Source: UBA2767 sp965228625
Lineage (GTDB): Bacteria > Pseudomonadota > Alphaproteobacteria > Rhizobiales > Methyloligellaceae
Length of the DNA: 64,000 bases
Reading direction: 5' to 3'
Assembly: GCA_965228625.1 (NCBI GenBank)
Contig: OZ245829.1
Coordinates: 310,001 to 374,000, forward strand
Positions 17,729 through 26,323 of the stretch are shown piece by piece; position 1 is the first letter of the stretch; every line of letters starts with the position of its first letter. Below the pieces are notes generated by a model that was not told the DNA's origin, made no database searches, and was given only the letters and a program-made list of their open reading frames with translations. A program made the translations under genes and the position numbers.

Positions 17729-18595
17729 GTGTCCGAAACCCAGACTGCAGTGCGCAACGGTGTGTTGGCGATCATCGGGGTGACGCTCGCCTTCGCGTCC
17801 ATGGATGCCGCGGTGAAGGCCCTGTCGCCGACATTCGATCCGGTCTTCATTGTCTGGGCGCGATACATCGGACAGGCCATCGGCACGCTCGTTCTGTTCG
17901 CTCCGAAGCTCTCCTCGATCGTCCGAACCGGGCATCTGCCGATCCAGATCCTGCGATCGGCCCTGCTGTTCACCGCGACTGTCTGCTTCTTCTCGGCGCT
18001 CGCGATCATGCCGCTCGCCGAAGTCGCAGCGCTTGCACAGTTTTCACCTCTGTTGCTCACGGCCCTCGCGGCACTCGTGCTTCGTGAGCATGTCGGTATC
18101 TACCGATGGATTGCCGTCGTCCTGGGTTTCTGCGGGGCCCTGATCATCGTGCATCCGGGAACCGGGACATATGGCCTGAGCGCGCTGCTGCCGCTTGGGG
18201 GTGCTTTGGCCTTTGCCAGCTTCGGCATAGCAACGCGCTTCCTTGGCGGCGTCGACAGCGTCTGGACCACGTTCTTTTACACGAGCGCCGTCGGCGCCGT
18301 CCTCGCCAGCCTGGCTGTGCCATTTGTGTGGAAAACGCCGGCACTTCAGGACGCCCCTTTGCTCGTTGCGGCCGCGTTGTTCGGCGCGGTCGGCCAGGGG
18401 CTGCTCATACTCGCCATGCGGTTCGCGCCGGCGTCCCTGTTGGCGCCGTTCCTTTACGTTCAGTTGATCTGGGCGGCCATGCTCGGCTACTTCATTTTCA
18501 GCGAAGTGCCGCAGCCCGCCACCATTGCCGGCGGCGCGGTCATTGTCCTGGCCGGCCTGTTCGTGCATTGGCGCGAACGCGTCCGCGGGACCTGA
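17729..18595 (+). CDS. EamA-family (DMT superfamily) transporter
   Basis: A 288-residue inner-membrane permease with ten hydrophobic helices in two EamA halves (about 10-140 and 150-280). Helix 1 reads LAFASMDAAVKAL and helix 4 contains AALAQFSPLLLTALAALVL, typical of the S-adenosylmethionine or amino-acid exporter branch. I start at GTG 17729, which leaves a short cytoplasmic N-terminus; GTG 17660 in the same frame would add 23 residues. The gene converges with the Crp/Fnr regulator with a gap of only five bases. Confidence 0.88.
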   Translation: MSETQTAVRNGVLAIIGVTLAFASMDAAVKALSPTFDPVFIVWARYIGQAIGTLVLFAPKLSSIVRTGHLPIQILRSALLFTATVCFFSALAIMPLAEVAALAQFSPLLLTALAALVLREHVGIYRWIAVVLGFCGALIIVHPGTGTYGLSALLPLGGALAFASFGIATRFLGGVDSVWTTFFYTSAVGAVLASLAVPFVWKTPALQDAPLLVAAALFGAVGQGLLILAMRFAPASLLAPFLYVQLIWAAMLGYFIFSEVPQPATIAGGAVIVLAGLFVHWRERVRGT

Positions 18596-18600
18596 AGCTC

Positions 18601-19263
18601 TCAGTCGCTCGCCGCAAGGCGTTCGAGGTCGTCTCCCCGGATCAGGGTGATTTCGCCCCGGGCGACTGAAATCCATCCGCGGCGCTGCAACTCCTTCAAC
18701 TGCCGGCTGACGACTTCGCGGGCGCTTCCCAATTCCGCGGCAAGGTCCTGGTGTGTCACCTTCACCACATTGTCGGGATCCGCGAGGGCCAGGAGCCTCT
18801 GCGCCAGGCGCTTGTCCAGTCGCTCGAAGGCCACCTCCTGCACCACATGCATGATATCGGAGATGCGATCCGAGTAGTCCGCGAAGACGAGCTGGCGGAA
18901 GCCCGGCGACCGGGCAATGGCGTCCTCGAAGGCGGCCTTGGGGATGGCGATGGCCTCAACGTCCGTTTCGGTCACGCCCTCCGCCAGATAGGATTCTCCG
19001 GAGAACAGGCAGGACGTCGTCATGATGCAGCTATTTCCGCCGCTCACGCGGTAGAGGACGATTTCCCGTCCGCCCGGGGAGACCTGCTGAACGCGAATGG
19101 TGCCCTCCAGCACGAGCACGAAGCTCTCCGCTGGTGCGCCGGGGGCAAACACCGTGGTGCCAGCCGGCAGCGAGACGCGGGCCGCCCGTTCCGAGAGAAG
19201 CCTCTTGTCGTCTTCCGGCAAGGCGGCAAGGTCGGAGAACCGGTCGACCCAGGCATCAGTCAT
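18601..19263 (-). CDS. Crp/Fnr-family regulator with a paired-Cys motif, probable sulfur/persulfide sensor
   Basis: A 220-residue protein: cyclic-nucleotide-type beta-roll (about 15-125), dimerisation helix and a helix-turn-helix (about 165-205, DLAAELGSAREVVSRQLKEL). C79 and C85 in NSCIMTTSCLFSGES sit in the effector domain and could form a disulfide or polysulfide bridge. It lacks the N-terminal Cys cluster of FNR, so no [4Fe-4S] is expected. It is divergent from DUF2892-persulfide dioxygenase-NnrU genes, across a palindromic site. Regulation of sulfide or persulfide detoxification is the inference from context. Confidence 0.9.
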   Translation of the reverse strand: MTDAWVDRFSDLAALPEDDKRLLSERAARVSLPAGTTVFAPGAPAESFVLVLEGTIRVQQVSPGGREIVLYRVSGGNSCIMTTSCLFSGESYLAEGVTETDVEAIAIPKAAFEDAIARSPGFRQLVFADYSDRISDIMHVVQEVAFERLDKRLAQRLLALADPDNVVKVTHQDLAAELGSAREVVSRQLKELQRRGWISVARGEITLIRGDDLERLAASD

Positions 19264-19308
19264 ATTTGAACCCTCGTTGCACGGGACCCGCCGTTCGGCC
19301 GCGGAACA

Positions 19309-19321
19309 GTGACTAAGTCAC
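19309..19321. promoter_or_regulatory. Crp/Fnr-type operator
   Basis: GTGACTAAGTCAC is a perfect palindrome with a single central base. Its GTGA-N5-TCAC skeleton has the half sites of Crp/Fnr family operators with slightly short spacing. It lies 45 bases upstream of the regulator and 82 upstream of the DUF2892 gene. Confidence 0.7.
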
Positions 19322-19403
19322 AGACCTTGCGTCGGCACAACCGTATGGTCGGTGCGCCTTTTTGTCCGACAGGCCGGTCCTGTCACACCGCAGGAGTTCA
19401 CTC

Positions 19404-19616
19404 ATGACTGCCAATGTTGGAACGCTTGACCGTATCGCGCGGCTCATCATCGGGATCGCGCTCATTATCGTGCCGTTTGTGTCGGGCCTCCCGCTTTTCG
19501 ACGCAGCTACCTACAAATATGTGGCCGTTGCCATCGGCGCGGTGCTTGTCGCCACGGCCGCCATCCGTTTCTGCCCCCTTTACCGGCTTCTTGGCCTGCG
19601 CACCTGTCCGGCGTAG
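19404..19616 (+). CDS. DUF2892 (YgaP transmembrane-domain-like) protein
   Basis: A 70-residue inner-membrane protein with two helices (about 11-30 and 36-55) and the signature NVGTLDRIARLIIG at the N-terminus and FCPLYRLLGLRTC at the C-terminus. In E. coli YgaP this domain follows a rhodanese; here it is separate. The two Cys residues face the same side and could carry sulfane sulfur. ATG 19404 follows AGGAG by seven bases. First gene of the persulfide operon. Confidence 0.9.
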   Translation: MTANVGTLDRIARLIIGIALIIVPFVSGLPLFDAATYKYVAVAIGAVLVATAAIRFCPLYRLLGLRTCPA

Positions 19617-19740
19617 ATACGAGATCGGCTGTTGTCGCAGATCAAAGCGCGCCATTGCCGGCCGTCGCATTATCGGCGCATGTTTGCAAAGCGCGGCCCG
19701 AACGGCCCGGACAGCACATACGCCTTCTCACGAGGAGATG

Positions 19741-20625
19741 ATGACTGATTACCCCGTCAATCTGGACATCAAGCCGGATGTCAAAGCCTTCTTTGATCCG
19801 GCGACCAACACGATCAGCTATGTCGTGAAGGATCCCAGGTCGAACAGTTGCGCGGTCGTCGATTCCGTAATGGATTTCGATTACGCGTCCGGCCGCCTCA
19901 CGTCGGAACATGCCGACGAGATCATTGCCTATATCGAGGCGAACGATCTCGAGCTCGAATGGCTGATCGAGACCCATGTCCACGCAGATCACCTCTCCGC
20001 GGCGCCCTACATCCAGTCGAAGCTGGGTGGAAAGATCGGCGTTGGCGAGAAGATCATCGTGGTGCAGGACGTGTTCGGCAAGGTCTTCAACGAGGGAACC
20101 GAATTTCAGCGCGACGGCAGCCAGTTCGATGCGCTGTTCAAGGACGGAGATACGTACACAATCGGCGAAATGCCGTGTTTCACGATCCACACGCCCGGCC
20201 ATACGCCGGCCTGCATGGTGCATGTGATGGGGGACGCCGCATTCGTGGGAGATACGCTGTTCATGCCTGACGGCGGCTCGGCGCGGGCCGACTTTCCGGG
20301 CGGTTCCGCCGGAGAGCTTTACGACTCAATCCAGAAGGTTCTGTCGTTGCCGGACGCCATGCGGCTGTTCATGTGTCACGACTACGGACCCAATGGGCGC
20401 GAAATCCAGTGGGAGACCACGGTCGCGGAGGAAAAGGCCCACAACATTCATGTTGGAGGCGGCAAGACGCGTGAGGAGTTCGTCAAACTCCGGACCGAAC
20501 GCGATGCGACGCTCGACATGCCGAAACTGATCATCCCTTCGCTCCAGGTGAACATGCGCGCCGGCGAGGTGCCGACCGACGAGGACGGCAACGAGATGCT
20601 TAAGGTACCGGTCAACACGCTGTGA
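19741..20625 (+). CDS. MBL-fold persulfide dioxygenase (ETHE1/Blh-like)
   Basis: A 294-residue non-haem iron enzyme of the metallo-beta-lactamase fold. The metal motif T78-H79-V-H81-A-D83-H84 is present, with further ligands in HTPGHTPACMV and VGDTLFMPDGGSARADFPGG, which is characteristic of ETHE1 and the BigR-regulated Blh proteins. These oxidise glutathione persulfide to sulfite with O2. Gene order with DUF2892 and a Cys-containing regulator supports sulfide detoxification. ATG 19741 is preferred over the adjacent ATG 19738 because it leaves some spacing after GAGGAG. Confidence 0.92.
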   Translation: MTDYPVNLDIKPDVKAFFDPATNTISYVVKDPRSNSCAVVDSVMDFDYASGRLTSEHADEIIAYIEANDLELEWLIETHVHADHLSAAPYIQSKLGGKIGVGEKIIVVQDVFGKVFNEGTEFQRDGSQFDALFKDGDTYTIGEMPCFTIHTPGHTPACMVHVMGDAAFVGDTLFMPDGGSARADFPGGSAGELYDSIQKVLSLPDAMRLFMCHDYGPNGREIQWETTVAEEKAHNIHVGGGKTREEFVKLRTERDATLDMPKLIIPSLQVNMRAGEVPTDEDGNEMLKVPVNTL

Positions 20626-20649
20626 GGTGATCACTGCGAGGAGAATGAG

Positions 20650-21216
20650 ATGCTCTGGCTCTGCCTTGGTGTTCTGCTCTGGAGCGCCGTGCACCTGATC
20701 CCCGGCATGGCGCGCCCGCTGCGGGCCCGGCTGATGTCGGCGTTCGGCGAGAACGGCTACAAGATCGCGTTCACGATCGCGATCGTCATCGCGGTTGCCC
20801 TCATGGTGGTCGGCTGGCGCTCGACCGCGCCCTCCCCGTTGTATCGGCCGCCGCTCTGGACCGATACGGTCACGTTCGGACTGATGATCGTGGCCTTCAT
20901 CCTGTTCGGCGCCGCCAAACAGCCGACGCGGATCAAGCAGGTCGTTCGCCACCCTCAACTAACCGGACTGATTATCTGGGCCGTTGCCCACCTGCTCTCC
21001 AACGGAGCCAGCCGCTCGCTGATCCTGTTCGGCGGCCTCGGGCTTTGGGCCCTGGTCGAGATCTTCGCGATCAATGCCCGCGAAGGCGAATGGGTGAAAC
21101 CGGCCGTGCCGTCAATGGCGATTGAGGTCAGGGGGCTGGCGATCAGCCTGGCTGTCTTCGCGGCGTTCTTCTGGCTGCATCCCTACTATGCCGGAGTCTA
21201 CGCCAGTCCCCGGTAG
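20650..21216 (+). CDS. NnrU-family membrane protein
   Basis: A 188-residue protein with five to six membrane helices (about 3-20, 40-58, 75-93, 108-125, 128-142, 160-178). The conserved pattern includes HLIPGMARPLR near the start and RHPQLTGLIIWAVAHLLSNG in the middle, typical of NnrU, first described beside nitrate/nitric-oxide reduction genes; it is distantly related to isoprenylcysteine methyltransferases. Third gene of the operon, 24 bases after the dioxygenase, with GAGGAG before the ATG. Its exact role is unknown. Confidence 0.88.
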   Translation: MLWLCLGVLLWSAVHLIPGMARPLRARLMSAFGENGYKIAFTIAIVIAVALMVVGWRSTAPSPLYRPPLWTDTVTFGLMIVAFILFGAAKQPTRIKQVVRHPQLTGLIIWAVAHLLSNGASRSLILFGGLGLWALVEIFAINAREGEWVKPAVPSMAIEVRGLAISLAVFAAFFWLHPYYAGVYASPR

Positions 21217-21364
21217 ATGCTGCTCAGGTCAGCGTCTTCGAAACCGCGCCCACCCGAATTTGAACCTTTCCGCACTCCTCCGCGACCAACGGTGTGTTCA
21301 ACCGGCTTGCGCCGATCCGGCTGGCCGCGTGATGCGCGGTGGCCGCAACAAAAGAGGAGAAGAC

Positions 21365-21658
21365 ATGACACGCACCATACTTTCCGGCCTGGCGGCTTTT
21401 GCCGCACTGACACTGCTCGCCGGCGTTCCCGCGGACGCACAGAAGTTCCGGCAAGACGGTGGGGCGCACATGAACAATTCCGCCGGTACGGGCAACGTCG
21501 GAACCAGAGGCAAGCGGTCCGGGCCGCGAGGGTCGCGGAAGCTCAGCAACGGTCAGCAGCAACCTTCCGCCAATGCCGGCGCCAGCCTCCACGGGCTCAG
21601 CGTGTACCTGCAATGGCGTGCGCAGTGCCTCAACAATCTTCTGCCGGAATGCAAATAA
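21365..21658 (+). CDS. Small secreted basic protein of unknown function
   Basis: A 97-residue precursor with a clear signal peptide (MTRTILSGLAAFAALTLLAGVPADAQ, but cleavage after ADA at about 25). The mature part is Gly/Asn/Arg/Ser-rich and low in complexity until a short hydrophobic C-terminus containing two Cys (C90 and C96 region, QWRAQCLNNLLPEC) that probably form a disulfide. ATG 21365 follows GAGGAGAAGAC. No family recognised. A good terminator follows. Confidence 0.7.
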   Translation: MTRTILSGLAAFAALTLLAGVPADAQKFRQDGGAHMNNSAGTGNVGTRGKRSGPRGSRKLSNGQQQPSANAGASLHGLSVYLQWRAQCLNNLLPECK

Positions 21659-21691
21659 CGTAGGAGGTGGATGCAGAATAGGCGACGTGCC

Positions 21692-21717
21692 CCGCCTGGT
21701 CCCGGCCGGGCGGTTTT
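21692..21717 (+). terminator. Rho-independent terminator
   Basis: CCGCCTGG (21692-21699) pairs with CCGGGCGG (21706-21713) through eight pairs including one G-U, followed by TTTT. It ends the small secreted-protein transcript. Confidence 0.7.
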
Positions 21718-21860
21718 CGGCACCGCATGTCCGGGCGCAGCGCTCAAAGCTCGGGCAACCGTTGTCTGGACGTCAGGCCGTCACTACATGCCGGGTTGGG
21801 TAACATTCCGGCGGTCTTCACGCGCCGGTGCCGTATCCGTTTCTTGCTTTCGGATCTTTC

Positions 21861-23066
21861 ATGGCCGATGCATTCGCTCAAACGCTTGGTCGCTTCGAAA
21901 CGGCGCTCGACGACCGGCCGCTCGTTTATGACGCGCTGATTTCCATATTCCGCGACCTCGAAGTGCCGGCATCGCCTGATGCTGACGAACTGACGCGGCT
22001 TTTCGCCTGTTGCTTCCGGATCCTTGACTTCGAAAAAACGGGCTTCAACGCGCGGCTCTACCAGGACATGGACGACTGGTGCGCCGGGCATCTGGAAGCC
22101 TGCGCGGGTGAGCAGATTGAAAGCATCATGTACGACCGCAACGCCGAGAGCCGCGCCTGGATTGCCGAGCGCATCAAATGGCATGAGGAAAACGGGCGCG
22201 AGGTGCCGGAGGACTATCTGAAGAACGATCTGCCACCGGCACTGACAATTCCGTGGGACAAGGAAACAGCCCGTGCGCGGGTGGCGCCGCTCCTCGACTT
22301 CTGGAGGGAAACCCTCGCCGACGCCCCCACGGCGCATCTCAACCTGGCCTGGAAAGTCATGCGCACCGGCTATCCAGTGTATCACGAGATCATGGAGGAG
22401 TGGTTGCGCGATCTCGACGCGCATGGTCTTGGGGCGCCCGGCACACGGACCGCGTTCGCAAAGGCGGACGAGCTGCTTATCCTGGCGGAAGGAGACGATC
22501 CGCTAACCTGGGGCGAGTGCAAGCAGGATCTCGTCCCGCTGCTGAAGGGCCCGCATCCGATGGTCGTTGCCGGTGCGGCGCGCGTGCTCGGTTCCTTCTA
22601 CGCGCAGAACGCATTTGCCGGCGACGCGCAGGCGCCCGATCTCAAGAACATGCTCGAGATGTTGGCCAATCTCGACGTGCACCGCGCCATTGCCTGCGGC
22701 GGTTTCGTTTGCGGTTTCGATACGGATTGCTCGGGGCTTCACGCGTTTCAGTCCGATGGCCGCCTGAAGAAAGCAGGCTTCGTGCTCGACGACTGGATCC
22801 TCCACATCGTGACCCACGACGATTACGAGCCCTATCTGCCGAATGCCCAGGCGCTGTGGTTCTACATTCACGAGCATTACTGCTTCACCCCGGACATGGT
22901 GATGACGTTCATCGACAGGGACCGCCCGTGGCTTGCGATGATGTGCGCGACTGAAATCCACGAAAAGGTCGAGGGCATGGAGCCGGTGCTGAAACGCCTT
23001 GCGAAAGACGCAGACCCGGAAATTGCCGAACCGGCGGAGCGGCACCTTGATGAGCACTACGCGTAG
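21861..23066 (+). CDS. Hypothetical cytoplasmic protein (about 400 residues, helical)
   Basis: A 401-residue soluble protein with no signal peptide or membrane helix. It is predicted helical and rich in His, Cys and Trp (for example IACGGFVCGFDTDCSG and YIHEHYCF), with a segment HPMVVAGAARVLGSFYA that resembles a HEAT-like helix. I do not recognise the family. I start at ATG 21861; an in-frame GTG at 21828 would add 11 residues. Codon use is normal for the region. It stands alone, ahead of the twin-palindrome operator but reading away from its own stop. Confidence 0.75.
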   Translation: MADAFAQTLGRFETALDDRPLVYDALISIFRDLEVPASPDADELTRLFACCFRILDFEKTGFNARLYQDMDDWCAGHLEACAGEQIESIMYDRNAESRAWIAERIKWHEENGREVPEDYLKNDLPPALTIPWDKETARARVAPLLDFWRETLADAPTAHLNLAWKVMRTGYPVYHEIMEEWLRDLDAHGLGAPGTRTAFAKADELLILAEGDDPLTWGECKQDLVPLLKGPHPMVVAGAARVLGSFYAQNAFAGDAQAPDLKNMLEMLANLDVHRAIACGGFVCGFDTDCSGLHAFQSDGRLKKAGFVLDDWILHIVTHDDYEPYLPNAQALWFYIHEHYCFTPDMVMTFIDRDRPWLAMMCATEIHEKVEGMEPVLKRLAKDADPEIAEPAERHLDEHYA

Positions 23067-23105
23067 AGTGGCGTTGGCGCGGTTGGCTGGCTGACGGTGT
23101 TTTTA

Positions 23106-23148
23106 GTTTCGAAACGAAATCATTTTCTTGCCCTATTGGTTTCGAAAC
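23106..23148 (+). promoter_or_regulatory. Twin palindromic operators upstream of the MarR-type operon
   Basis: The perfect 10-base palindrome GTTTCGAAAC occurs at 23106-23115 and 23139-23148, 33 bp apart (about three turns), in AT-rich DNA 44-86 bases before the regulator ATG. This fits autoregulation by the MarR-type protein through two dimers on one DNA face. Confidence 0.78.
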
Positions 23149-23191
23149 GCTACTATCTCGACACAAAATCGGCCTGTGGATTGAGAGCGAA

Positions 23192-23794
23192 ATGGACAGC
23201 CGGACGATCGCCGACATGATTGTGTATCTCGGACGCACCGCGTCGGGTGACGGTCCCGCTGGCGGGTTGACCGCGGTCCAGTGGGCGGCGCTCAGATATT
23301 TCGCCCGCGCCAACCGTTTCTCACGCACGCCGTCCGCGTTTGCGGCATTCCACGGCACAACCCGTGGCACCGCCTCGCAGACCATCAAGGGTCTCGTTTC
23401 ACAAGGCCTGTTGAAGCAGACACGATCCGAAACCGACGGCCGCAGCATAAGGCTGGATCTTACTGAAAAGGCCGGGGCGCTCATCGCCAAAGACCCCGTC
23501 AACGCCCTGGTTCAGGCCGCGGACGCGCTCCCCCCGGGCGTCCGCGGCACCTTCTTCGCCACGCTTCAGCGCGTGCTCGGCGGTATCGCCTCGGACAGCG
23601 GCAAGCCGTCGTTCGGAACGTGCGAGACCTGCACTCATTTTGAAGGTGACGGCTGCTGTCAGGACGGCAGCAAGGCCTGTGAGTGCAGGTTCCTCGATGA
23701 AGCGCTTTTGGAACAGGAGCTCGACGGGCTCTGTATCAATTTCGCTTCCGGCAAATCCACCCCAACGCGCAGATCGGGCATAGGGACGGCATAG
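23192..23794 (+). CDS. MarR-family regulator with C-terminal cysteine-rich tail
   Basis: A 200-residue protein. Residues about 25-115 form a MarR winged helix (FHGTTRGTASQTIKGLVSQGLL, wing RSETDGRSIRLDLT). The tail carries seven Cys: C144, C147, C155, C156, C163, C165 and C181, in a CxxC...CC...CxC arrangement suited to metal, Fe-S or thiol sensing. First gene of a four-gene run ending in a rhodanese, behind twin palindromes. I infer a redox or sulfur-responsive autoregulated operon. Classic MarR proteins are about 140 residues, so the tail is an addition. Confidence 0.9.
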   Translation: MDSRTIADMIVYLGRTASGDGPAGGLTAVQWAALRYFARANRFSRTPSAFAAFHGTTRGTASQTIKGLVSQGLLKQTRSETDGRSIRLDLTEKAGALIAKDPVNALVQAADALPPGVRGTFFATLQRVLGGIASDSGKPSFGTCETCTHFEGDGCCQDGSKACECRFLDEALLEQELDGLCINFASGKSTPTRRSGIGTA

Positions 23795-23799
23795 AGACC

Positions 23800-24120
23800 A
23801 TGACACCCCTGTCCCCGAAGGCCGTCCAGGTTGGCGACGGTGAGATCACGATCAATGCCGAGCTTCTGGCGCCCCGGCTCGGGCTCACGCTCGAGACCCT
23901 GAAACAGGAGATGGCGCACGGCCGCGTGACGAGTGTTTCGGAAACCGGTGTCGATGAGGATGCGGGCCGAACCCGTCTTACCTTCCGCTACGGCGCACGC
24001 GTCTGGCGCGTCGTGATCGAGGCCGACGGAAGCCTTGTCGAGGACCCGGTGCCCGGTGCCAAGGGGCCGCGCGGGGCCGACCCGTTTCGTCTCGTCAATC
24101 TTCTCGAGGATGCGTCGTGA
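23800..24120 (+). CDS. Small protein resembling DUF6522
   Basis: A 106-residue soluble protein. The N-terminal part (ITINAELLAPRLGLTLETLKQEM) looks like a small helix pair, followed by three or four beta strands (TRLTFRYGARVWRVVIEADG). I associate this pattern with the uncharacterised DUF6522 group, at low certainty. It starts five bases after the MarR stop and its own TGA overlaps the next gene by four bases, so it is translationally coupled on both sides. Confidence 0.75.
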   Translation: MTPLSPKAVQVGDGEITINAELLAPRLGLTLETLKQEMAHGRVTSVSETGVDEDAGRTRLTFRYGARVWRVVIEADGSLVEDPVPGAKGPRGADPFRLVNLLEDAS

Positions 24121-24527
24121 CCAGTCCCTCCGCAGACGAAACGCAGGAGAGCGTTGCGTTGGCGCGGCGCATCCGCGCCCACCTTCAACGGTTGGTTGTG
24201 AACGGCGAACCGATCACCTACAAGGCGCTTGCAAATGCCATGGGCTTGACCCCGCCCAACACCATCCACCGTGTGACGCAGGCGCTCGAATGTCTGATGC
24301 GGGACGATGCCGCCGATGACCGACCCTTTATCGCGGCGCTGGTGATCAGCCGGACACGGAGCGGTCTGCCCGCCCCGGGCTTCTTCGAGCTGGCGCACGA
24401 ACTCGGCCGCTTTGACGGCGCCCCCTCAGGGCTCGATGAAGCCGCCTATCACGCCTCCGAACTGGCCGCTGTTCGGGCCTGTCAGGGCACGGCGGAAATC
24501 CGGGAAGCAGCCGGCGCCGTATGTTGA
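24117..24527 (+). CDS. Small HTH-like protein of unknown function
   Basis: A 136-residue protein starting with GTG 24117, overlapping the previous stop (GTGA). Residues about 15-65 (PITYKALANAMGLTPPNTIHRVTQAL) look like a helix-turn-helix, and the rest is helical with the segment RTRSGLPAPGFFELAHELGRF, which recalls the region after the PCHR loop in MGMT-like DNA-binding proteins, though no active Cys is present. Function unknown; its place in a MarR-rhodanese operon suggests an accessory regulatory role. Confidence 0.7.
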   Translation: MTSPSADETQESVALARRIRAHLQRLVVNGEPITYKALANAMGLTPPNTIHRVTQALECLMRDDAADDRPFIAALVISRTRSGLPAPGFFELAHELGRFDGAPSGLDEAAYHASELAAVRACQGTAEIREAAGAVC

Positions 24528-24553
24528 GCGAACATAAAAGGAACTGACAATTC

Positions 24554-24913
24554 ATGGAAACGGGCATGACCGGGACAGAACAGGCGCAGCAGGTGGAGTT
24601 CGATATCAGCGTTCACGCGCTTGCCGAGATGCGCAACAACGGCGAAGCGCACACCATTGTCGACATTCGCCGTCCGGACGAACTCGCGGTCTGCATGATC
24701 CCGGGCAGCGTCACGATCCCCATGCAGCAGGTCATGGACGATTTCGAGGTGCTGTCGCGCGAGCGCCGTCTCGTTCTGGTCTGTCACCACGGCATGCGCA
24801 GCGGGCTGGTCGCGGAGTTCCTGCGCAACAACGGTTTCGACAATGTCTGGAACCTGGAAGGCGGCATCGATGCGTGGTCCGAGCAGATCGACCCGGCCAT
24901 GCCGCGATACTAG
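24554..24913 (+). CDS. Single-domain rhodanese
   Basis: A 119-residue sulfurtransferase domain. The active-site loop CHHGMRSG (about residues 77-84) has the persulfide-forming Cys, preceded by the CDC25-like fold signatures VDIRRPDELAVCMIPGSVTIPM and followed by GGIDAWSEQ. It could move sulfane sulfur to cyanide, thioredoxin or an acceptor protein. Last gene of the MarR operon, 27 bases after the preceding gene with AAAGGA upstream. No signal peptide, so cytoplasmic. Confidence 0.92.
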   Translation: METGMTGTEQAQQVEFDISVHALAEMRNNGEAHTIVDIRRPDELAVCMIPGSVTIPMQQVMDDFEVLSRERRLVLVCHHGMRSGLVAEFLRNNGFDNVWNLEGGIDAWSEQIDPAMPRY

Positions 24914-24982
24914 ACGGACCCACGATGGATAGTTTCAACGGGGTCTGATCGCCTGCCATTTCCAAACTGTCGGCAACCCGCC

Positions 24983-26323
24983 CTAGTTGCGCGTCACCGT
25001 ATTCACGAATGCGTCCGCAAGGCCGGTATAGCCCGCCGGGTCCATCAGCGCGTCAATCGCCGCCTCGTCGAAATGCTCGGCGACTTGCGGGTCGGCGAGC
25101 AGAGCGGCCTTCATGGTGGTTTCAGTCTCGAAAGCTTTCATGCACGCATCGTAGACCACGTCATGCGCAACTTGCCGACCGAGGGTCTTTCCGAGCGCAA
25201 GCATCACCGCCTCGCTCAACAGCATACCGCCTGTCAGGTCCAGGTTGCGGCGCATGTTGGCGGTGCGAACCGAGAGACCCTGAAGGACATGGAGGGTCTG
25301 CACGAGCGCAGCATGGGTGTGACAGGAAAGCCGTGCCAGGAATTCGCGTTCTGACTGCAAGGCGGTCCAGTCGCGTTCGTTCTCATTGACGACGCCGTCC
25401 AGGGCGCTGACGACGATCGCCCGGGTGAGCCGTGCCAACGCACAGACATTCTCGGAGATGTGCGGGTTGCGTTTGTGCGGCATTGTCGAGCTGCCGACCT
25501 TGCCCTTCGGGTTCGGCTCCTCGAGTTCGGCGATCTCACTACGCTGAAGGATCGTAACCTCCCGGGCGATGTGACCCATGGATCCCGCGATCAGCGCCAG
25601 CAGGAACGCATACTCGGCCGTCCGGTCGCGCGACGCATGCCAGGCAATGTCTGGTATGCCGAGGCCGAGATCATTCATCATCCGGCGCTGCACGTCAGGT
25701 CCGGCCTCTCCGACTGATGCCATGGTGCCGACTGCACCGGCAAACTGCCCGACGAGAAGCCGCGGCCGTGCTTCGGTGATGCGTGCCGAGTGACGTTTGA
25801 GTTCGTCCAGCCAGACCGCGGCCTTGAAGCCGAATGTAATCGGCAGGGCCTGCTGACCGTGGGTCCGTCCCGCCATCACCGTGTCGAGATGCTCCCTGGA
25901 CAGGCGGCGGACCTCGCCCGTGACCGCATCCAGCGTGTCCGAGATCAGGTCGAGCGACCCTTTCATCAAGAGCATGTTCCCGGAATCGGTAATATCCTGG
26001 GTAGTCGCACCCCAATGGACCCAATGCCCGGCCTCGCCTTCACACAGCGCGGTCATGGCGCGAACGACGGGTACGATAGGGTGCGCCGTGCGCTCCATTT
26101 CCTCCCGCAGGGCATCGAGATCATAAAGCTCGGCGTCCGCAACGCGGGTGATCTCCGCTGCGGCGTCTTCGGGCACGATACCGACAGCGGCCTCGGCTCT
26201 CGCCAGCGCGGCCTCGACGTCGAGCCAAGATTGCAGGACACTCCGGGAGCTCCAGAGATCGCGGGTTTCTTTGGTGGAAAAGTCGTTGCGAAACAGGGTG
26301 CTGTCGATGACGTGGGCGTCCAT
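24983..26323 (-). CDS. Lyase of the PurB/PcaB (class II fumarase/aspartase) superfamily
   Basis: A 446-residue elimination/addition enzyme, normally a homotetramer. The superfamily signature GSSTMPHKRNPHIS (about 279-292) holds the mobile catalytic Ser loop, with HWGATTQDITDSG (about 103-115) and AGRTHGQQALPITFG (about 151-165) as the other two active-site blocks. Adenylosuccinate lyase and 3-carboxymuconate cycloisomerase share these motifs; the gene context (amino-acid antiporter, not purine or protocatechuate genes) does not decide. An orphan paralogue acting on an amino-acid adduct is possible. Confidence 0.88.
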   Translation of the reverse strand: MDAHVIDSTLFRNDFSTKETRDLWSSRSVLQSWLDVEAALARAEAAVGIVPEDAAAEITRVADAELYDLDALREEMERTAHPIVPVVRAMTALCEGEAGHWVHWGATTQDITDSGNMLLMKGSLDLISDTLDAVTGEVRRLSREHLDTVMAGRTHGQQALPITFGFKAAVWLDELKRHSARITEARPRLLVGQFAGAVGTMASVGEAGPDVQRRMMNDLGLGIPDIAWHASRDRTAEYAFLLALIAGSMGHIAREVTILQRSEIAELEEPNPKGKVGSSTMPHKRNPHISENVCALARLTRAIVVSALDGVVNENERDWTALQSEREFLARLSCHTHAALVQTLHVLQGLSVRTANMRRNLDLTGGMLLSEAVMLALGKTLGRQVAHDVVYDACMKAFETETTMKAALLADPQVAEHFDEAAIDALMDPAGYTGLADAFVNTVTRN

